A stretch of 64,000 bases of DNA from Martelella mediterranea. Its GTDB lineage: Bacteria > Pseudomonadota > Alphaproteobacteria > Rhizobiales > Rhizobiaceae. Shown piece after piece: positions 1-9,019 of this stretch (positions are counted from its first letter, which is position 1; every line of letters begins with the position of its first letter). Both the position numbers and the translations under genes were made by a program. Under the pieces are notes generated by a model. It was not told the origin of the DNA. It did not search any database and saw only the letters and a program-made list of their open reading frames with translations. The stretch covers positions 174,959 through 238,958 of the forward strand of contig NZ_JAINWJ010000008.1 of assembly GCF_021021415.1 (NCBI RefSeq), in the 5' to 3' direction.

Positions 1-2
1 AT

Positions 3-464
3 TGGGGCCTGCGCGCCGCCGTCGCCGTCGCGGGCCTTCTTGCTAATGATACCGCCGAGGCGGTCTATCCGATCACCAATATCGACATCGACCACAACAG
101 ACTGGACGGCTCGAAATCGGATTACACGATCACCTTCAAACCCGGCGAACTGCCGCCCGCCAACGCCTTCTGGTCAGTCACCATGTATGACGGCAAGACC
201 CAGCATCTCGTGCCCAACCCGATCGACCGCTACCTCATCAACGCGCCGATGCTGCCCGAACTGACCAAGAACGCCGATGGCTCGCTGACCCTCTACCTCC
301 AGAAGGACGCCCCGACGGATCCCGCGAAAAAGGCCAACTGGCTACCCTCGCCCGACGGGCCGTTTTATGTCGCAATGCGCATCTACTGGCCGAAACAGGC
401 GGTGCTCGACGGCGACTGGCAGCCGCCCGGGATCGTGCCCCATGCCATCGCCAGCAAGGGTTGA
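3..464 (+). CDS. DUF1254/DUF1214-type protein, C-terminal part (5' end outside window)
   Basis: The reading frame is open from the window edge to a TGA at 462-464, giving the last 153 residues of a longer protein. The visible part has the look of a DUF1214 domain: an AVYPITNIDID stretch, an ELPPANAFWSVTMYD motif, then LVPNPIDRY and the closing FYVAMRIYWPKQAVLDG with a GIVPHAI tail. Proteins of this family usually carry a DUF1254 domain upstream and are often secreted; neither the signal peptide nor DUF1254 can be seen here. The biochemical role of the family is not established. The family call rests on remembered motifs and was not searched. Confidence 0.75.
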   Translation, partial: WGLRAAVAVAGLLANDTAEAVYPITNIDIDHNRLDGSKSDYTITFKPGELPPANAFWSVTMYDGKTQHLVPNPIDRYLINAPMLPELTKNADGSLTLYLQKDAPTDPAKKANWLPSPDGPFYVAMRIYWPKQAVLDGDWQPPGIVPHAIASKG

Positions 465-687
465 CGGAACGTGTAGATCACCTTCGAGCGGCCGGCGTTA
501 TCGTCAAGAGCCGCACGAGGATTGCAGGCTTCCCACGCGCGCTCCGGCCGCCGGGCGACCCGACCGGAGCCCATCATAACTTTTGGATATGGGTTAGATC
601 ACCACACAACCACTGGACATGCCTGGCGGTATCGTTTTGTTTGGCCGGCGACACATCATGCCGACCAGGAAGAAAATCGCCTCCTCC

Positions 688-1416
688 ATGCAAAAAACAA
701 AGAACCGAGCAATAATCACCCGCAGGACATTGATGCTGGGCGCGATCCCGCTGACGCTATCCCTTTCGGCCTGCGTTTCGACAAAGCCCGTCGTGGACAA
801 CAAGCCAGATGAGGAGACGCCCGAAGCCCGAGCCTTAACCGCACGCGGCCCCGAACGCGACCTGCAATATGCGGCGGTGACCGACGGTGGCCACGAAATC
901 CCCGCGGTGCCCTATTGGCAGATGGACCCGAAACTGCTCCGTCAACGCGTCGAGAACCCCACCGGCGAGCCGCCCGGCACCGTCGTCGTCGATACGCCCT
1001 CGCGGTTTCTCTATCTTGTCGAAGACGATGGCAGCGCCATGCGCTATGGCGTCGGTATCGGCCGAGCCGGATTTTCCTGGGAAGGCGAAGGCGTGATCCA
1101 CTGGAGGCAGCACTGGCCGCGCTGGAAGCCGCCGCGTGACATGATCGAGAGGGACCCGGCGCTCGAAATCTATTCGGTTGCCAATGGAGGCATGGCGCCG
1201 GGAATCATGAATCCTTTGGGCGCGCGGGCGCTTTACATCTTTCAAAATGGCCAAGATACGCTTTACCGACTGCACGGCTCGCCGGAATGGTCCTCCATCG
1301 GCAACGCGGTATCCTCCGGCTGCGTCCGCTTGCTGAACCAGGACGTTATCGACCTCTACGACCGCGTGCCCTACCACGCCCGGATCGTCGTCCGCCAACA
1401 GCCGGTCGCCGTGTAG
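688..1416 (+). CDS. L,D-transpeptidase (YkuD domain) lipoprotein
   Basis: Predicted periplasmic, lipid-anchored L,D-transpeptidase that would make 3-3 peptidoglycan cross-links or attach proteins to peptidoglycan. From the ATG at 688 the protein is 242 residues: a short basic N-terminus with a twin arginine (TRRTLMLG), a hydrophobic run and a lipobox LSAC with Cys29. The YkuD domain fills the rest, with the catalytic signature HGSPEWSSIGNAVSSGCVR (His196, Cys212). Alternative in-frame starts are an ATG at 658 and one at 619; none has a good ribosome site, and 688 was chosen because it puts the signal peptide at the very N-terminus. Rhizobiales typically carry many paralogues of this family. 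It converges on the lysR-type gene downstream. Confidence 0.88.
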   Translation: MQKTKNRAIITRRTLMLGAIPLTLSLSACVSTKPVVDNKPDEETPEARALTARGPERDLQYAAVTDGGHEIPAVPYWQMDPKLLRQRVENPTGEPPGTVVVDTPSRFLYLVEDDGSAMRYGVGIGRAGFSWEGEGVIHWRQHWPRWKPPRDMIERDPALEIYSVANGGMAPGIMNPLGARALYIFQNGQDTLYRLHGSPEWSSIGNAVSSGCVRLLNQDVIDLYDRVPYHARIVVRQQPVAV

Positions 1417-1443
1417 CACCGTTCAGGCACTTGGCCGTCGCCA

Positions 1444-2421
1444 TCAGGTCGACGCGACGATCTCGGCCGCCGGAGCCCGCCGCGCATAGGGCGCGTCGGA
1501 AGCGCAGGTCGGCTCCGCGCTTATCCCGGGGATGCCGCGCAGTCTTGTGATCGCGAAATCGGTAAAGGCCCGCACGACGGGCCGCATGAACTTCGTGGAG
1601 GGATAGGTGAAGGATGCCGCGATCGGCTTTAGCGCGTAATTCGGCAATACCCGCACGAGGCGTCCGTCGCGAATCTCGTCGATGATCTGATTGGTCTGAA
1701 TTGTGCCGATTCCACGCCCCGAAAGCAGACTCTTCAAAAGAACCTGCGCACTGTTGGTCGTCAGCAAAGGCGTAACATTGACATTCACCGTTTCGCTCGC
1801 GTCACCGACAAGCTGAAGTTCGTTACGTTTCTCAAGAACGTTCTTGGTGGCAACCAATGCGACGTCGCAAAGCTGTTCCGGCGCGTCGACAGACGGGTTA
1901 GCATCCAGAAACTCCGGAGATGCCACAAGGATGCGCTGAAGCCAGCCAATGCGCCGCGCAATGACATCCTGACCTTCGATCCTGCCAAAGCGAATGGCGA
2001 TGTCGAAATTCTCGTGAATGAGATCGACCTGCCTGTTTTCCAGCAGAAGCTCGACATTGGTTTTCGGGTGTGCATCGAGAAAGTCCATGACGATGCCATG
2101 AACATGCTTCTCTCCAATGCAGACCGGCGCGTGAATCCGCAAGGCCCCCTCCACCGCGCCACCGTCCAGCCTGACGCCTTCGAGCGCCGCATCGATCGAG
2201 GCCAGGGCATGCCGGCAGGATTCGTAGAGTTCGGCGCCCTGGGCCGTCACCCGGACGTTTTTTGGAGACCGCTCAAGAAGGCGCGCGTTCAGGCGGGTCT
2301 CAAGGTTTCTGATATGTTTTGTCACCGCAGGCTGGGAGATGCCCAGATCGCGGGCGGCGGCGGTGATCGACCCCCGCTCGACGGTGCGAACGAAGGCCTT
2401 GAGAGCTGCATTGATGTCCAT
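1444..2421 (-). CDS. LysR family transcriptional regulator
   Basis: LysR-type regulator of 325 residues. The N-terminal winged helix-turn-helix is clear (residues 3-62, with AARDLGISQPAVTKHIRNLE as the recognition region), followed by a periplasmic-binding-like effector domain (about 90-300) of the CrgA/DmlR-like subgroup. No obvious target lies divergently beside it: the next gene upstream, a small membrane protein, points the same way 163 bases away. An inverted repeat, ATAAC-N5-GTTAT, sits at 2424-2438 directly in front of the start codon and suggests autoregulation. The effector cannot be read from sequence. Confidence 0.9.
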   Translation of the reverse strand: MDINAALKAFVRTVERGSITAAARDLGISQPAVTKHIRNLETRLNARLLERSPKNVRVTAQGAELYESCRHALASIDAALEGVRLDGGAVEGALRIHAPVCIGEKHVHGIVMDFLDAHPKTNVELLLENRQVDLIHENFDIAIRFGRIEGQDVIARRIGWLQRILVASPEFLDANPSVDAPEQLCDVALVATKNVLEKRNELQLVGDASETVNVNVTPLLTTNSAQVLLKSLLSGRGIGTIQTNQIIDEIRDGRLVRVLPNYALKPIAASFTYPSTKFMRPVVRAFTDFAITRLRGIPGISAEPTCASDAPYARRAPAAEIVAST

Positions 2422-2422
2422 C

Positions 2423-2439
2423 TATAACACTCTGTTATG
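2423..2439. promoter_or_regulatory. Probable LysR operator (autoregulatory)
   Basis: ATAACACTCTGTTAT is a perfect 5-5 inverted repeat with a 5-base spacer and contains the T-N11-A signature of LysR boxes. It lies only a few bases upstream of the lysR-type start codon at 2421, overlapping the translation-initiation region, and a further ATAAC half-site follows at about 2453. Inferred from position and symmetry only. Confidence 0.45.
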
Positions 2440-2584
2440 AGACCAGAGAGATCATAACGGATAGGGCATTGTTAGACAAATGCTTCGAGAGAACCGTTGT
2501 GCGCCCATCAGTAACCTTCTCCTGATGGCCAAAAGCTGCGGCCGTTTCCTTGGGGCAAAAGAGCGCAATATCCCGGAAAGTCTC

Positions 2585-3103
2585 TCAACCCGCGGACTTT
2601 CGGTTTTGTCCCTCCCGGCTCATCGCCAGCAGAGCCAGTCCGAACACCGGCAGCAGGATATCGGTCCAGAACACGACGCCGGCATTGCCGGGCGCGAAAT
2701 TGTGGGAGCGCACCATATCGATCACGTGGCCGACCGCCGCGCCCCAGAGGAAGCAGGTGGGGCCGACGATCGCGGCGATCCTCAGGCCGCGATTGCCGGC
2801 AAAGGCCATGAACCCGACCACGGCGAAGCCGAGGCTTGCATAGCCGACCTCCGCCTGAAACGGGCTATCCGCCCAACCGATGAACGAGGCCGTCATCTTG
2901 CCGAAGAAGACATGCATGACGAAGTTGTAGAACAGCGAGACCCCGATCGAGAAAAACAGGAACCAGGCGAGCAAGGCCTCGACCACGGCGCCTTGCGGAC
3001 GCTGCGGTCGCTGCGCGGCAAGCGCGATCGCCGCGGCGACCAGGCCACAGATGAAGCAGGTCAATGTGAAGTTCGAAAGCGCAAAGGTGATCGCAGCGGC
3101 CAT
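2585..3103 (-). CDS. Small integral membrane protein, DUF6790-like
   Basis: Protein of 172 residues with about five hydrophobic segments (near residues 3-25, 37-60, 75-97, 103-128 and 145-165). The frame stays open further upstream, but the ATG at 3103 is preceded by a strong GAGGGAGG ribosome site and begins MAAAITFALSNF, so it is preferred. The pattern of a FYNFVMHVFFG stretch, a WADSPFQAEVGYASLGFA loop and GAAVGHVIDM resembles the DUF6790 group of bacterial membrane proteins; that assignment is from memory and uncertain. No function is known. It is divergent from the glutaredoxin-membrane fusion gene at 3291. Confidence 0.72.
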   Translation of the reverse strand: MAAAITFALSNFTLTCFICGLVAAAIALAAQRPQRPQGAVVEALLAWFLFFSIGVSLFYNFVMHVFFGKMTASFIGWADSPFQAEVGYASLGFAVVGFMAFAGNRGLRIAAIVGPTCFLWGAAVGHVIDMVRSHNFAPGNAGVVFWTDILLPVFGLALLAMSREGQNRKSAG

Positions 3104-3290
3104 CCGGCCCTCCCTCTCTCCGCCGCCCAGCGCGGCGCCGGCCCATATGATAGCGTCAGGCGGGGATTCTGGAAATCGGCTTTCGCCGCCCCGGGAACAT
3201 AAACGAGGGCGCTTCGTTGGACGTGAAAGAGCCGTTTCCATATCTCTGTGACGGACACGGCCCAAACGCCTGCAGGATTGGAGGGAAGGA

Positions 3291-4052
3291 ATGGCCGAGA
3301 CCGCGAAAACCGCCAGACTTTACCGGATGGTGATGCCCGATCACATCTGCCCCTATGGCCTGAAATCCAAGGACATGCTGGAACGGCACGGCTATGAAGT
3401 CGAAGATCATCATCTGAAGACCCGCGAGGAGACCGACGCCTTCCAGCGCGAACATGATGTCGAGACAACGCCGCAGACCTTTATCGATGGTGAGCGGGTC
3501 GGCGGCTATGACGAACTCAGGGTGTTTCTCGGCGTTGATCCGCCGGAGGAAGAGCAGTCCGACACCAGCTATCGCCCGGTGATCGCGATCTTTTCGGTCG
3601 CGGCCCTGCTGGCGCTGGGGCTTGCCCTTCACCAGTACGGCACCGTGCTGACATGGCAGAGCGTAATCTGGTTCATCTCGCTTTCGATGACGATCCTCGC
3701 GATCCAGAAACTGCAGGATGTGGAGCAGTTCTCGATCATGTTCCTGAACTATGATCTGCTCGCGAGACGCTTTGTGCCCTATGGCAAGGTCTACCCCTAT
3801 GGCGAGGCTCTTGCGGGCATATTGATGACCGCCGGCCTGTTGCCCTGGCTCTCCGCGCCAGTGGCGCTATTTATCGGCACGGTGGGCGCGGTCAGCGTGT
3901 TCAAGGCTGTCTATATCGACAAGCGCGAGCTGAAATGCGCCTGCGTCGGCGGCAATTCCTCCGTTCCACTGGGCTTCATCTCGCTGACCGAGAACCTGAT
4001 GATGATCCTGATGGGCCTCTGGATGGGCGGCCGATTCCTTCTGGGCGTTTGA
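3291..4052 (+). CDS. Glutaredoxin fused to a MauE/DoxX-like membrane domain
   Basis: Two-part protein of 253 residues. Residues 6-80 form a glutaredoxin fold with a monothiol CPYG active site (Cys20), the cis-proline region ETTPQTFIDG (Pro61) and the closing GG(Y/F)DEL motif. After a charged linker, residues 95-250 hold about four membrane helices with internal motifs DVEQFSIMFLNYD and YGEALAG, resembling MauE/DoxX redox-associated membrane proteins. A CAC pair lies on a loop at residues 216-218 (KCACVGG). The layout suggests transfer of reducing equivalents or metal handling across the inner membrane. There is a good ribosome site (GGAGGGAAGG) before the ATG. The neighbour on the other side is the divergent DUF6790-like gene. 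Confidence 0.82.
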   Translation: MAETAKTARLYRMVMPDHICPYGLKSKDMLERHGYEVEDHHLKTREETDAFQREHDVETTPQTFIDGERVGGYDELRVFLGVDPPEEEQSDTSYRPVIAIFSVAALLALGLALHQYGTVLTWQSVIWFISLSMTILAIQKLQDVEQFSIMFLNYDLLARRFVPYGKVYPYGEALAGILMTAGLLPWLSAPVALFIGTVGAVSVFKAVYIDKRELKCACVGGNSSVPLGFISLTENLMMILMGLWMGGRFLLGV

Positions 4053-4068
4053 CAGCCGGAAGCCGCCG

Positions 4069-4893
4069 CTACGCCCAGAACCCCGGCACCGTCTCCTCAA
4101 GCCGCGGCCCGAGCCTGAGCGGCGCGATCTTTTCCGCCAGTCCCGTGCGATCCGAAATCTCGATGCCCAGGCCGCAGATGGTGGCCGGGCCGGTGGCGGC
4201 CTCGAAGCGGGATTTGTTCATCTTCGATATGAAGCGGTTGAGCGGCTCTTCCTTGTCCATGCCGAGCGAGGAATCGTAATCGCCGCACATGCCGGCATCC
4301 GACATGAAGCCGGTGCCGCCGTTCAGGATCTGGCAATCGGCGGTCGGAACATGGGTGTGGGTGCCAACGACGAGGCTGGCGCGGCCATCGACGAAATGGC
4401 CGAAGGCCTGTTTCTCGCTTGTCGCCTCGGCATGGAAATCGAACACGATCGCATCGGCCTCGCTTTTCAGCGGGCAGGCTTCCAGAATGGTCTCGGCGGC
4501 CTTGAAGGGATCGTCCAGTTCCGGATGCATGAATACGCGGCCCATGATGTTGGCGACAAGAACCCGCGCGCCGTTCCTGGCGTAATAGAGCGAGGAGCCG
4601 CGACCGGGCGTGCCTGCCGGATAATTGGCGGGGCGCAGAAACTGCTCGTGCCGGTCGGCGAAGATGATGGCGTCCTTCTGGTCCCAGACATGGTTACCAG
4701 TGGTCACCACATCGGCGCCGGCATCGATCGTGTCTTGGAAGATCGTCTCGGTGATGCCGAAGCCGCCGGCGGCATTCTCGCCATTGACGATCACGAAATC
4801 GAGCTTCAGATCGCTGATAAGGCCGGGCAGACGTTCCCACACCGCCGTGCGCCCCGTCTTGCCGACCATATCCCCCAGAAAAAGCAAACGCAT
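4069..4893 (-). CDS. YmdB-family metallophosphoesterase (TIGR00282)
   Basis: Calcineurin-like metallophosphoesterase of 274 residues, close to the usual length of the TIGR00282/YmdB family, whose studied members hydrolyse cyclic nucleotides such as 2',3'-cAMP. Metal ligands are visible in order: FLGDMVGKTGR (Asp8), VNGENAAGGFG (Asn39/Glu41), TGNHVWDQKD (Asn/His), DFHAEATSEK, and VGTHTHVPTAD near residue 175. The ATG at 4893 was chosen because the protein then begins MRLLFLGDMVG, as in the family, and has AGGATGGA upstream. The gene follows 5-formyl-THF cyclo-ligase by 106 bases on the same strand, an arrangement I recall from other Rhizobiales. Confidence 0.92.
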   Translation of the reverse strand: MRLLFLGDMVGKTGRTAVWERLPGLISDLKLDFVIVNGENAAGGFGITETIFQDTIDAGADVVTTGNHVWDQKDAIIFADRHEQFLRPANYPAGTPGRGSSLYYARNGARVLVANIMGRVFMHPELDDPFKAAETILEACPLKSEADAIVFDFHAEATSEKQAFGHFVDGRASLVVGTHTHVPTADCQILNGGTGFMSDAGMCGDYDSSLGMDKEEPLNRFISKMNKSRFEAATGPATICGLGIEISDRTGLAEKIAPLRLGPRLEETVPGFWA

Positions 4894-4999
4894 GAAATTC
4901 CATCCTGCCGCGCGCGCCGCGCATTGGTTTTGCGGCCGGTTTAGAGCCGTTGAGGCGGTCATGGCAATGATTTTGTGCCGCGAGAGGGAACGCGGCGGC

Positions 5000-5593
5000 T
5001 CAGAGACCTTCCGGCGGATCGCCGAACCAGACAAGCCCGGTCTCGGTGATCACGCCGTCGAGCGGCATGTCGTGGGCTTCGGCGGGCACTGCCGGCGCTT
5101 CCTGAAGATCGAAGGCGACGGCGATCAAAAGCGGCTTGCGGCCCTTGGCGGCGAGCCGTTCGATCGCGCGGTCATAATGGCCGGCGCCATAGCCGATGCG
5201 GTTGCCCTGCCGGTCGAACACGGAAAGCGGCATCAGCAGAATATCCGGATCGACGATCTCCGCCGCCTCCCCCGGCGCCATCGTGCCGAAGCCACCCGGC
5301 ACCAGCGTCCCGGCCGCACTGTGGGCGCGGAAGACGATGGTCTCGCGGTCGAGCACCGCCGGCAGCGCAAGCCGCGCGCCGGCATCCTCCAGCATGTGGG
5401 CGAGCAGCGCGACATCGACTTCGGAACGGATCGGGTGGTAGGCGGCAACGCACTTGCCGGCGGCAAACCGCGAGAGCGCCTCGGCGCCATGGGTGGCGAT
5501 CGCCAGGCTTTTCTCCTGCCGCTCGTCAACGGACAGCGCATCGCGCCGTTTCAGGCTTGCGCTGCGCAGTTCGGATTTTGTGGGAAGAGCCAA
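5000..5593 (-). CDS. fau: 5-formyltetrahydrofolate cyclo-ligase
   Basis: Converts 5-formyl-THF to 5,10-methenyl-THF with ATP. The family signature GNRIGYGAGHYDR is present near residue 130, preceded by the DILLMPLSVFDRQ strand and the basic ATP-binding N-terminus (SLKRRDAL). The TTG at 5593, preceded by a GGGGGG stretch, gives 197 residues beginning MALPTKSELR and matches the usual family length. An in-frame ATG at 5626 would add 11 residues but lies inside the closing stem of the upstream 6S RNA. The 6S RNA-fau order is a classic bacterial linkage and implies co-transcription. Confidence 0.93.
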   Translation of the reverse strand: MALPTKSELRSASLKRRDALSVDERQEKSLAIATHGAEALSRFAAGKCVAAYHPIRSEVDVALLAHMLEDAGARLALPAVLDRETIVFRAHSAAGTLVPGGFGTMAPGEAAEIVDPDILLMPLSVFDRQGNRIGYGAGHYDRAIERLAAKGRKPLLIAVAFDLQEAPAVPAEAHDMPLDGVITETGLVWFGDPPEGL

Positions 5594-5616
5594 GAGAATT
5601 ACCCCCCGGTGAGAAG

Positions 5617-5778
5617 TGCGGTCCACGGCGACCGATGGAATCGGTTGGATCCTGGGCGCCTACAGAAGTAGGTGGGCGCCATATAACCCAGCCCACGGGC
5701 CGGGTCAGGGACAGCTCCCTTAGGATCGAGTAAGGCCCCGGGGATTCGTTGATTCCTGTCGAGAAGCGCAGACCGTAA
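5617..5778 (-). ncRNA. ssrS: 6S RNA
   Basis: The space between zapA and fau is the standard position of 6S RNA, a mimic of open promoter DNA that sequesters the housekeeping RNA polymerase. On the minus strand the transcript would start just after TATATAAGGG (about 5781-5790 on the plus strand). It contains the typical GGGAGCTGTCCCTGACCCGG and GGGCTGGGTTATATGGCGCC segments and the GCGCCCACCTAC/GTAGGCGCC hairpin. The ends pair (CGGTC at 5771-5775 with GACCG at 5619-5623, minus-strand sense), closing a long irregular rod of about 160 nt. Exact ends are estimated. Confidence 0.88.
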
Positions 5779-5874
5779 CCCTTATATAGAGTGTCACATC
5801 GTCCGCTGGAAGGGGGAAGCATAGCGATATTTTCGTCCGCAACCGCAGCGGTCGGCACATCGAAATCCAAGCGC

Positions 5875-6240
5875 CTATTTCGACACGCCGGAGACTTTGC
5901 GCGACAGCGTCGTGATCCGCTCCGCGAGGCTCTCCAGCCTGTCGGCCAGCGCATCGGCCTCGGCCGCCCGGTTTTCGTCGGCAGAGCCTGCGGCGCGGCG
6001 CAATTCAGCAAGCTCCGCTGCGTTGGCGTCCACCGCCATCTGCAAGTCGTGAAGCTCGTCCATGATCATGATCCCGGCCATCACGGTGAGGCGCAGGTCG
6101 CCGATCTCGCCGAAATTGCCGCGCAGATTGGAGATGTAGGCATCGAAGCGGGCGGCGAGGTCCAGCAGGTGATCCTCCTGGCCCTCCTCGCAGGCCATGC
6201 GGTAGGCCTTGCCATCGATATTGACCGTGACTTGCGCCAT
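5875..6240 (-). CDS. zapA: Cell division protein ZapA
   Basis: Small cytoplasmic FtsZ-ring stabiliser of 121 residues. It begins MAQVTVNIDGKAYRMAC, the beta-hairpin typical of ZapA, followed by EGQEDHLLDLAARFDAYI, a long alpha-helix and a C-terminal coiled coil rich in Ala/Glu/Arg. It starts 11 bases after the DUF4164 gene and lies upstream of 6S RNA and fau, which matches the conserved zapA-ssrS-fau order. Confidence 0.93.
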   Translation of the reverse strand: MAQVTVNIDGKAYRMACEEGQEDHLLDLAARFDAYISNLRGNFGEIGDLRLTVMAGIMIMDELHDLQMAVDANAAELAELRRAAGSADENRAAEADALADRLESLAERITTLSRKVSGVSK

Positions 6241-6251
6241 TCTGCCCGTCC

Positions 6252-6533
6252 CTATTTCTCGTGGGCGAGAACGGAGCGTATGGTCTCCATCGCCGCCACC
6301 AGCCGACCGGACACCTCGCGGTTGACTTCCTCAAGCCGGTTTGCGCGAAACTGCGCCTGGTCGAGTTCGCGCGCGAGACCCGCCCGGTCCTCATGCACGA
6401 TCCGCACCTCGTTTTCGAGCTCCTCGCGGTTCTGGAGGTTTTCGGCGCGGGCGTCGATCGCATTCTCGAGTGTCGAGAATGCCTTTTCGAGCGCTGCCAG
6501 CGCGGCGTCCAACCGGTCAGTGTTTGCGACCAT
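6252..6533 (-). CDS. DUF4164 coiled-coil protein
   Basis: Protein of 93 residues that is almost entirely one amphipathic coiled coil (ALAALEKAFSTLENAIDAR, then heptads through residue 88). This fits the DUF4164 family that sits next to zapA in Rhizobiales. There is no signal peptide or membrane segment. Position directly before zapA (11 bases) suggests co-transcription and a possible role around the division ring, but no function has been established as far as I know. Confidence 0.85.
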   Translation of the reverse strand: MVANTDRLDAALAALEKAFSTLENAIDARAENLQNREELENEVRIVHEDRAGLARELDQAQFRANRLEEVNREVSGRLVAAMETIRSVLAHEK

Positions 6534-6995
6534 TCTTTACAACCCCACCCCGTGCAGGAATTTGACCCGGCATCTTCGGCAAACCGTCGCGGCGTCGAAA
6601 GCGAATCGCCAAGATGCTCTAATTTTCATCATGATCTTAGGGAGAGTTAACAGCCGAGGTCAACGCAGCCTGATAGTTGTCAATAGGAAACATGGTTCGC
6701 TGCCCCCGGCATTCGCAAATATCCCGCCGCGCGCCCGCGCCGCAAGCTGCAGCCATAATCCCGCAAAGCCCGCAAACTTGCCGATTTAAGCGGTGGCAGG
6801 CCCGTATTAAATGGTGTAGGGTCGCGGCGTTTCCGGGCAAGGGGGCGCCTGAGGACGGCTGCCTGATTGGCCGGAGGACCATAATAGTTTTCGCGGCAGC
6901 ATTGCCGTCCGGCGATTTCGCCGGTAATCCGTCGACCAGTGTCACTCCCGAAGACCGATGTCATTCCCACAGACTCAAGAAAAGCGAAGAAGAAC
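6534..6995. other. 462-base intergenic region between DUF4164 and tkt
   Basis: Holds the divergent promoters of the DUF4164-zapA-6S array (minus) and tkt (plus). I see no tRNA, known riboswitch or convincing ORF. The region just before tkt is rich in A and carries the GAAGAAG ribosome site. A possible -10-like TATTAA lies near 6808, but I could not pair it with a well-spaced -35. Confidence 0.4.
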
Positions 6996-8978
6996 ATGAC
7001 TTCTCTTGATAAACATAACCGGATGGCCAACGCGATCCGCTTCCTTTCCATGGATGCCGTGCAGAAGGCCAATTCCGGCCATCCTGGCCTGCCGATGGGC
7101 GCGGCCGATGTCGCCACGGTGCTGTTCACCCGCTTCATGCGCTTCGACCCCAAGAACCCCGACTGGCCGAACCGCGACCGCTTCGTGCTGTCGGCCGGCC
7201 ATGGCTCGATGCTGCTCTACTCGCTGCTCTATCTCCTCGGCTACGAGGACATGACGATCGAGGACATCAAGAATTTCCGCCAGCTCGGCTCCAAGACCGC
7301 CGGCCACCCGGAATACGGCCACGCCTCCGGCATCGAGACCACCACCGGTCCGCTCGGCCAGGGCATTGCCAATGCGCTCGGCATGGCGATCGCCGAACGC
7401 AAGCTCGCCAATGAATTCGGCGACGAGCTGATGGACCATTACACCTATGCGCTGTGCGGCGATGGCTGCCTGATGGAAGGCATCAGCCAGGAGGCGATTT
7501 CGCTCGCCGGCCACCTGAAGCTGAACAAGTTCGTGCTGTTCTGGGACAACAACTCGATCACCATCGACGGCGCGGTTTCGCTGGCCGATTCGACCGACCA
7601 GATCGCCCGCTTCAAGGCCTGCAACTGGCACACGATCGATATCGACGGCCATAATCCCGATGAGATCGCGGCCGCGATCGAGGAAGCCCACAAGTCCGAC
7701 AAGCCGACCCTGATCGCCTGCAAGACCACGATCGGCTACGGCGCGCCCAAGAAGGCCGGCACCAACAAGGCCCACGGCTCGCCGCTCGGCGACGAGGAAA
7801 TCGCCGAAACCCGCAAGGCGCTCGGCTGGGATGCCCCGCCCTTCGAGGTTCCGGAAGAAATCCTCGACGCCTGGCGCGTCGCCGGTTTGCGCTCCACCAA
7901 GACCCGCGTCGCGTGGGAAAAGAAGCTCGATGCCGCCAAGGCCGATGTGAAGGCCGAGTTCACCCGCCGCTTCGCCGGCGACCTGCCGGGCTCGTTCGAC
8001 CGTGCGATCCAGAAATACAAGAAAGAGCTTGCCGAGGAAAAGCCGACGCTCGCCTCGCGCAAATCCTCGCAGAACGCGCTCGAAGTCATCAACGGCGTGG
8101 TGCCGGAAACCATCGGCGGCTCGGCCGACCTGACCGGTTCAAACAACACCAATACCAGCCAGACCGCGCCGATCAAACCGGACGACTTCTCCGGCCGGTT
8201 CATGCATTGGGGCATCCGCGAACACGCCATGGCGGCTGCCATGAACGGCATCGCGCTCCATGGCGGGTTGATCCCCTATTCCGGCGGCTTCCTGATCTTC
8301 TCCGACTATTGCCGCACCTCGGTGCGTCTGGCGGCGCTGATGGGCATCCGCGTCATCCATGTCTGGACGCATGATTCGATTGGCGTTGGCGAAGACGGCC
8401 CGACCCATGAGCCGGTTGAGCAGATGGCCTCGCTGCGCGCCGTGCCGAACCTTCTGATGTTCCGCCCGGCCGATGCCACGGAAACCGCCGAATGCTGGCA
8501 GCTCGCGCTTGAAAGCAAGCACGCCCCCTCCGGCATCGCGCTCACCCGCCAGAACCTGCCGGCGGTGCGTACCCATTATTCCGAGAAGAACCTGTGCGCG
8601 ACCGGCGCCTATGATCTGATCCCGGCCAATGACGCCGAGGTCACGATCTTCGCCGCCGGCTCCGAAGTCGGGCTCGCTGTCGAGGCGCAGAAGAAGCTGA
8701 GCGACAAGGGCATCGCCACCCGCGTCGTTTCCGTGCCGTGCATGGAACTGTTCTTCGATCAGCCGGAAGATTACCAGAAGGCGATCATCGGCAATTCGCC
8801 GATCAAGGTCGGCGTCGAGGCCGGCATCCGCATGGGCTGGGACGCGTTCATCGGCACCGACGGCATCTTCATCGGCATGACCGGCTACGGCGCATCGGGC
8901 AAGGGCGAGGCCCTGTTCGAGCATTTCGGCATCACCGCCGATGCCGTGGTCAAGGCCGTGGAAAAGAAGCGCGCCTGA
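6996..8978 (+). CDS. tkt: Transketolase
   Basis: Transketolase of 660 residues, the standard bacterial length, for the non-oxidative pentose phosphate pathway. Visible signatures: [14 protein letters not shown] at the N-terminus, [34 protein letters not shown], the thiamine diphosphate motif [13 protein letters not shown]...WDNNSIT, and in the pyrimidine domain [21 protein letters not shown] and [18 protein letters not shown]. The frame is open further upstream, but ATG 6996 follows GAAGAAG and gives the family N-terminus [21 protein letters not shown]. gap follows 212 bases downstream on the same strand. An 11-bp hairpin at 8994-9019 lies directly after the stop codon. Confidence 0.97.
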   Translation: MTSLDKHNRMANAIRFLSMDAVQKANSGHPGLPMGAADVATVLFTRFMRFDPKNPDWPNRDRFVLSAGHGSMLLYSLLYLLGYEDMTIEDIKNFRQLGSKTAGHPEYGHASGIETTTGPLGQGIANALGMAIAERKLANEFGDELMDHYTYALCGDGCLMEGISQEAISLAGHLKLNKFVLFWDNNSITIDGAVSLADSTDQIARFKACNWHTIDIDGHNPDEIAAAIEEAHKSDKPTLIACKTTIGYGAPKKAGTNKAHGSPLGDEEIAETRKALGWDAPPFEVPEEILDAWRVAGLRSTKTRVAWEKKLDAAKADVKAEFTRRFAGDLPGSFDRAIQKYKKELAEEKPTLASRKSSQNALEVINGVVPETIGGSADLTGSNNTNTSQTAPIKPDDFSGRFMHWGIREHAMAAAMNGIALHGGLIPYSGGFLIFSDYCRTSVRLAALMGIRVIHVWTHDSIGVGEDGPTHEPVEQMASLRAVPNLLMFRPADATETAECWQLALESKHAPSGIALTRQNLPAVRTHYSEKNLCATGAYDLIPANDAEVTIFAAGSEVGLAVEAQKKLSDKGIATRVVSVPCMELFFDQPEDYQKAIIGNSPIKVGVEAGIRMGWDAFIGTDGIFIGMTGYGASGKGEALFEHFGITADAVVKAVEKKRA

Positions 8979-8993
8979 TTTGACGAAACGCAA

Positions 8994-9019
8994 GCCGCCT
9001 GGCTCCAAAGCCGGGCGGC
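8994..9019 (+). terminator. Hairpin downstream of tkt, no U tract
   Basis: GCCGCCTGGCT and AGCCGGGCGGC pair over 11 bp (one G-U) around a CCAA loop, 16 bases after the tkt stop. There is no run of T after it, so it may protect the mRNA 3' end or attenuate rather than terminate. Confidence 0.4.
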
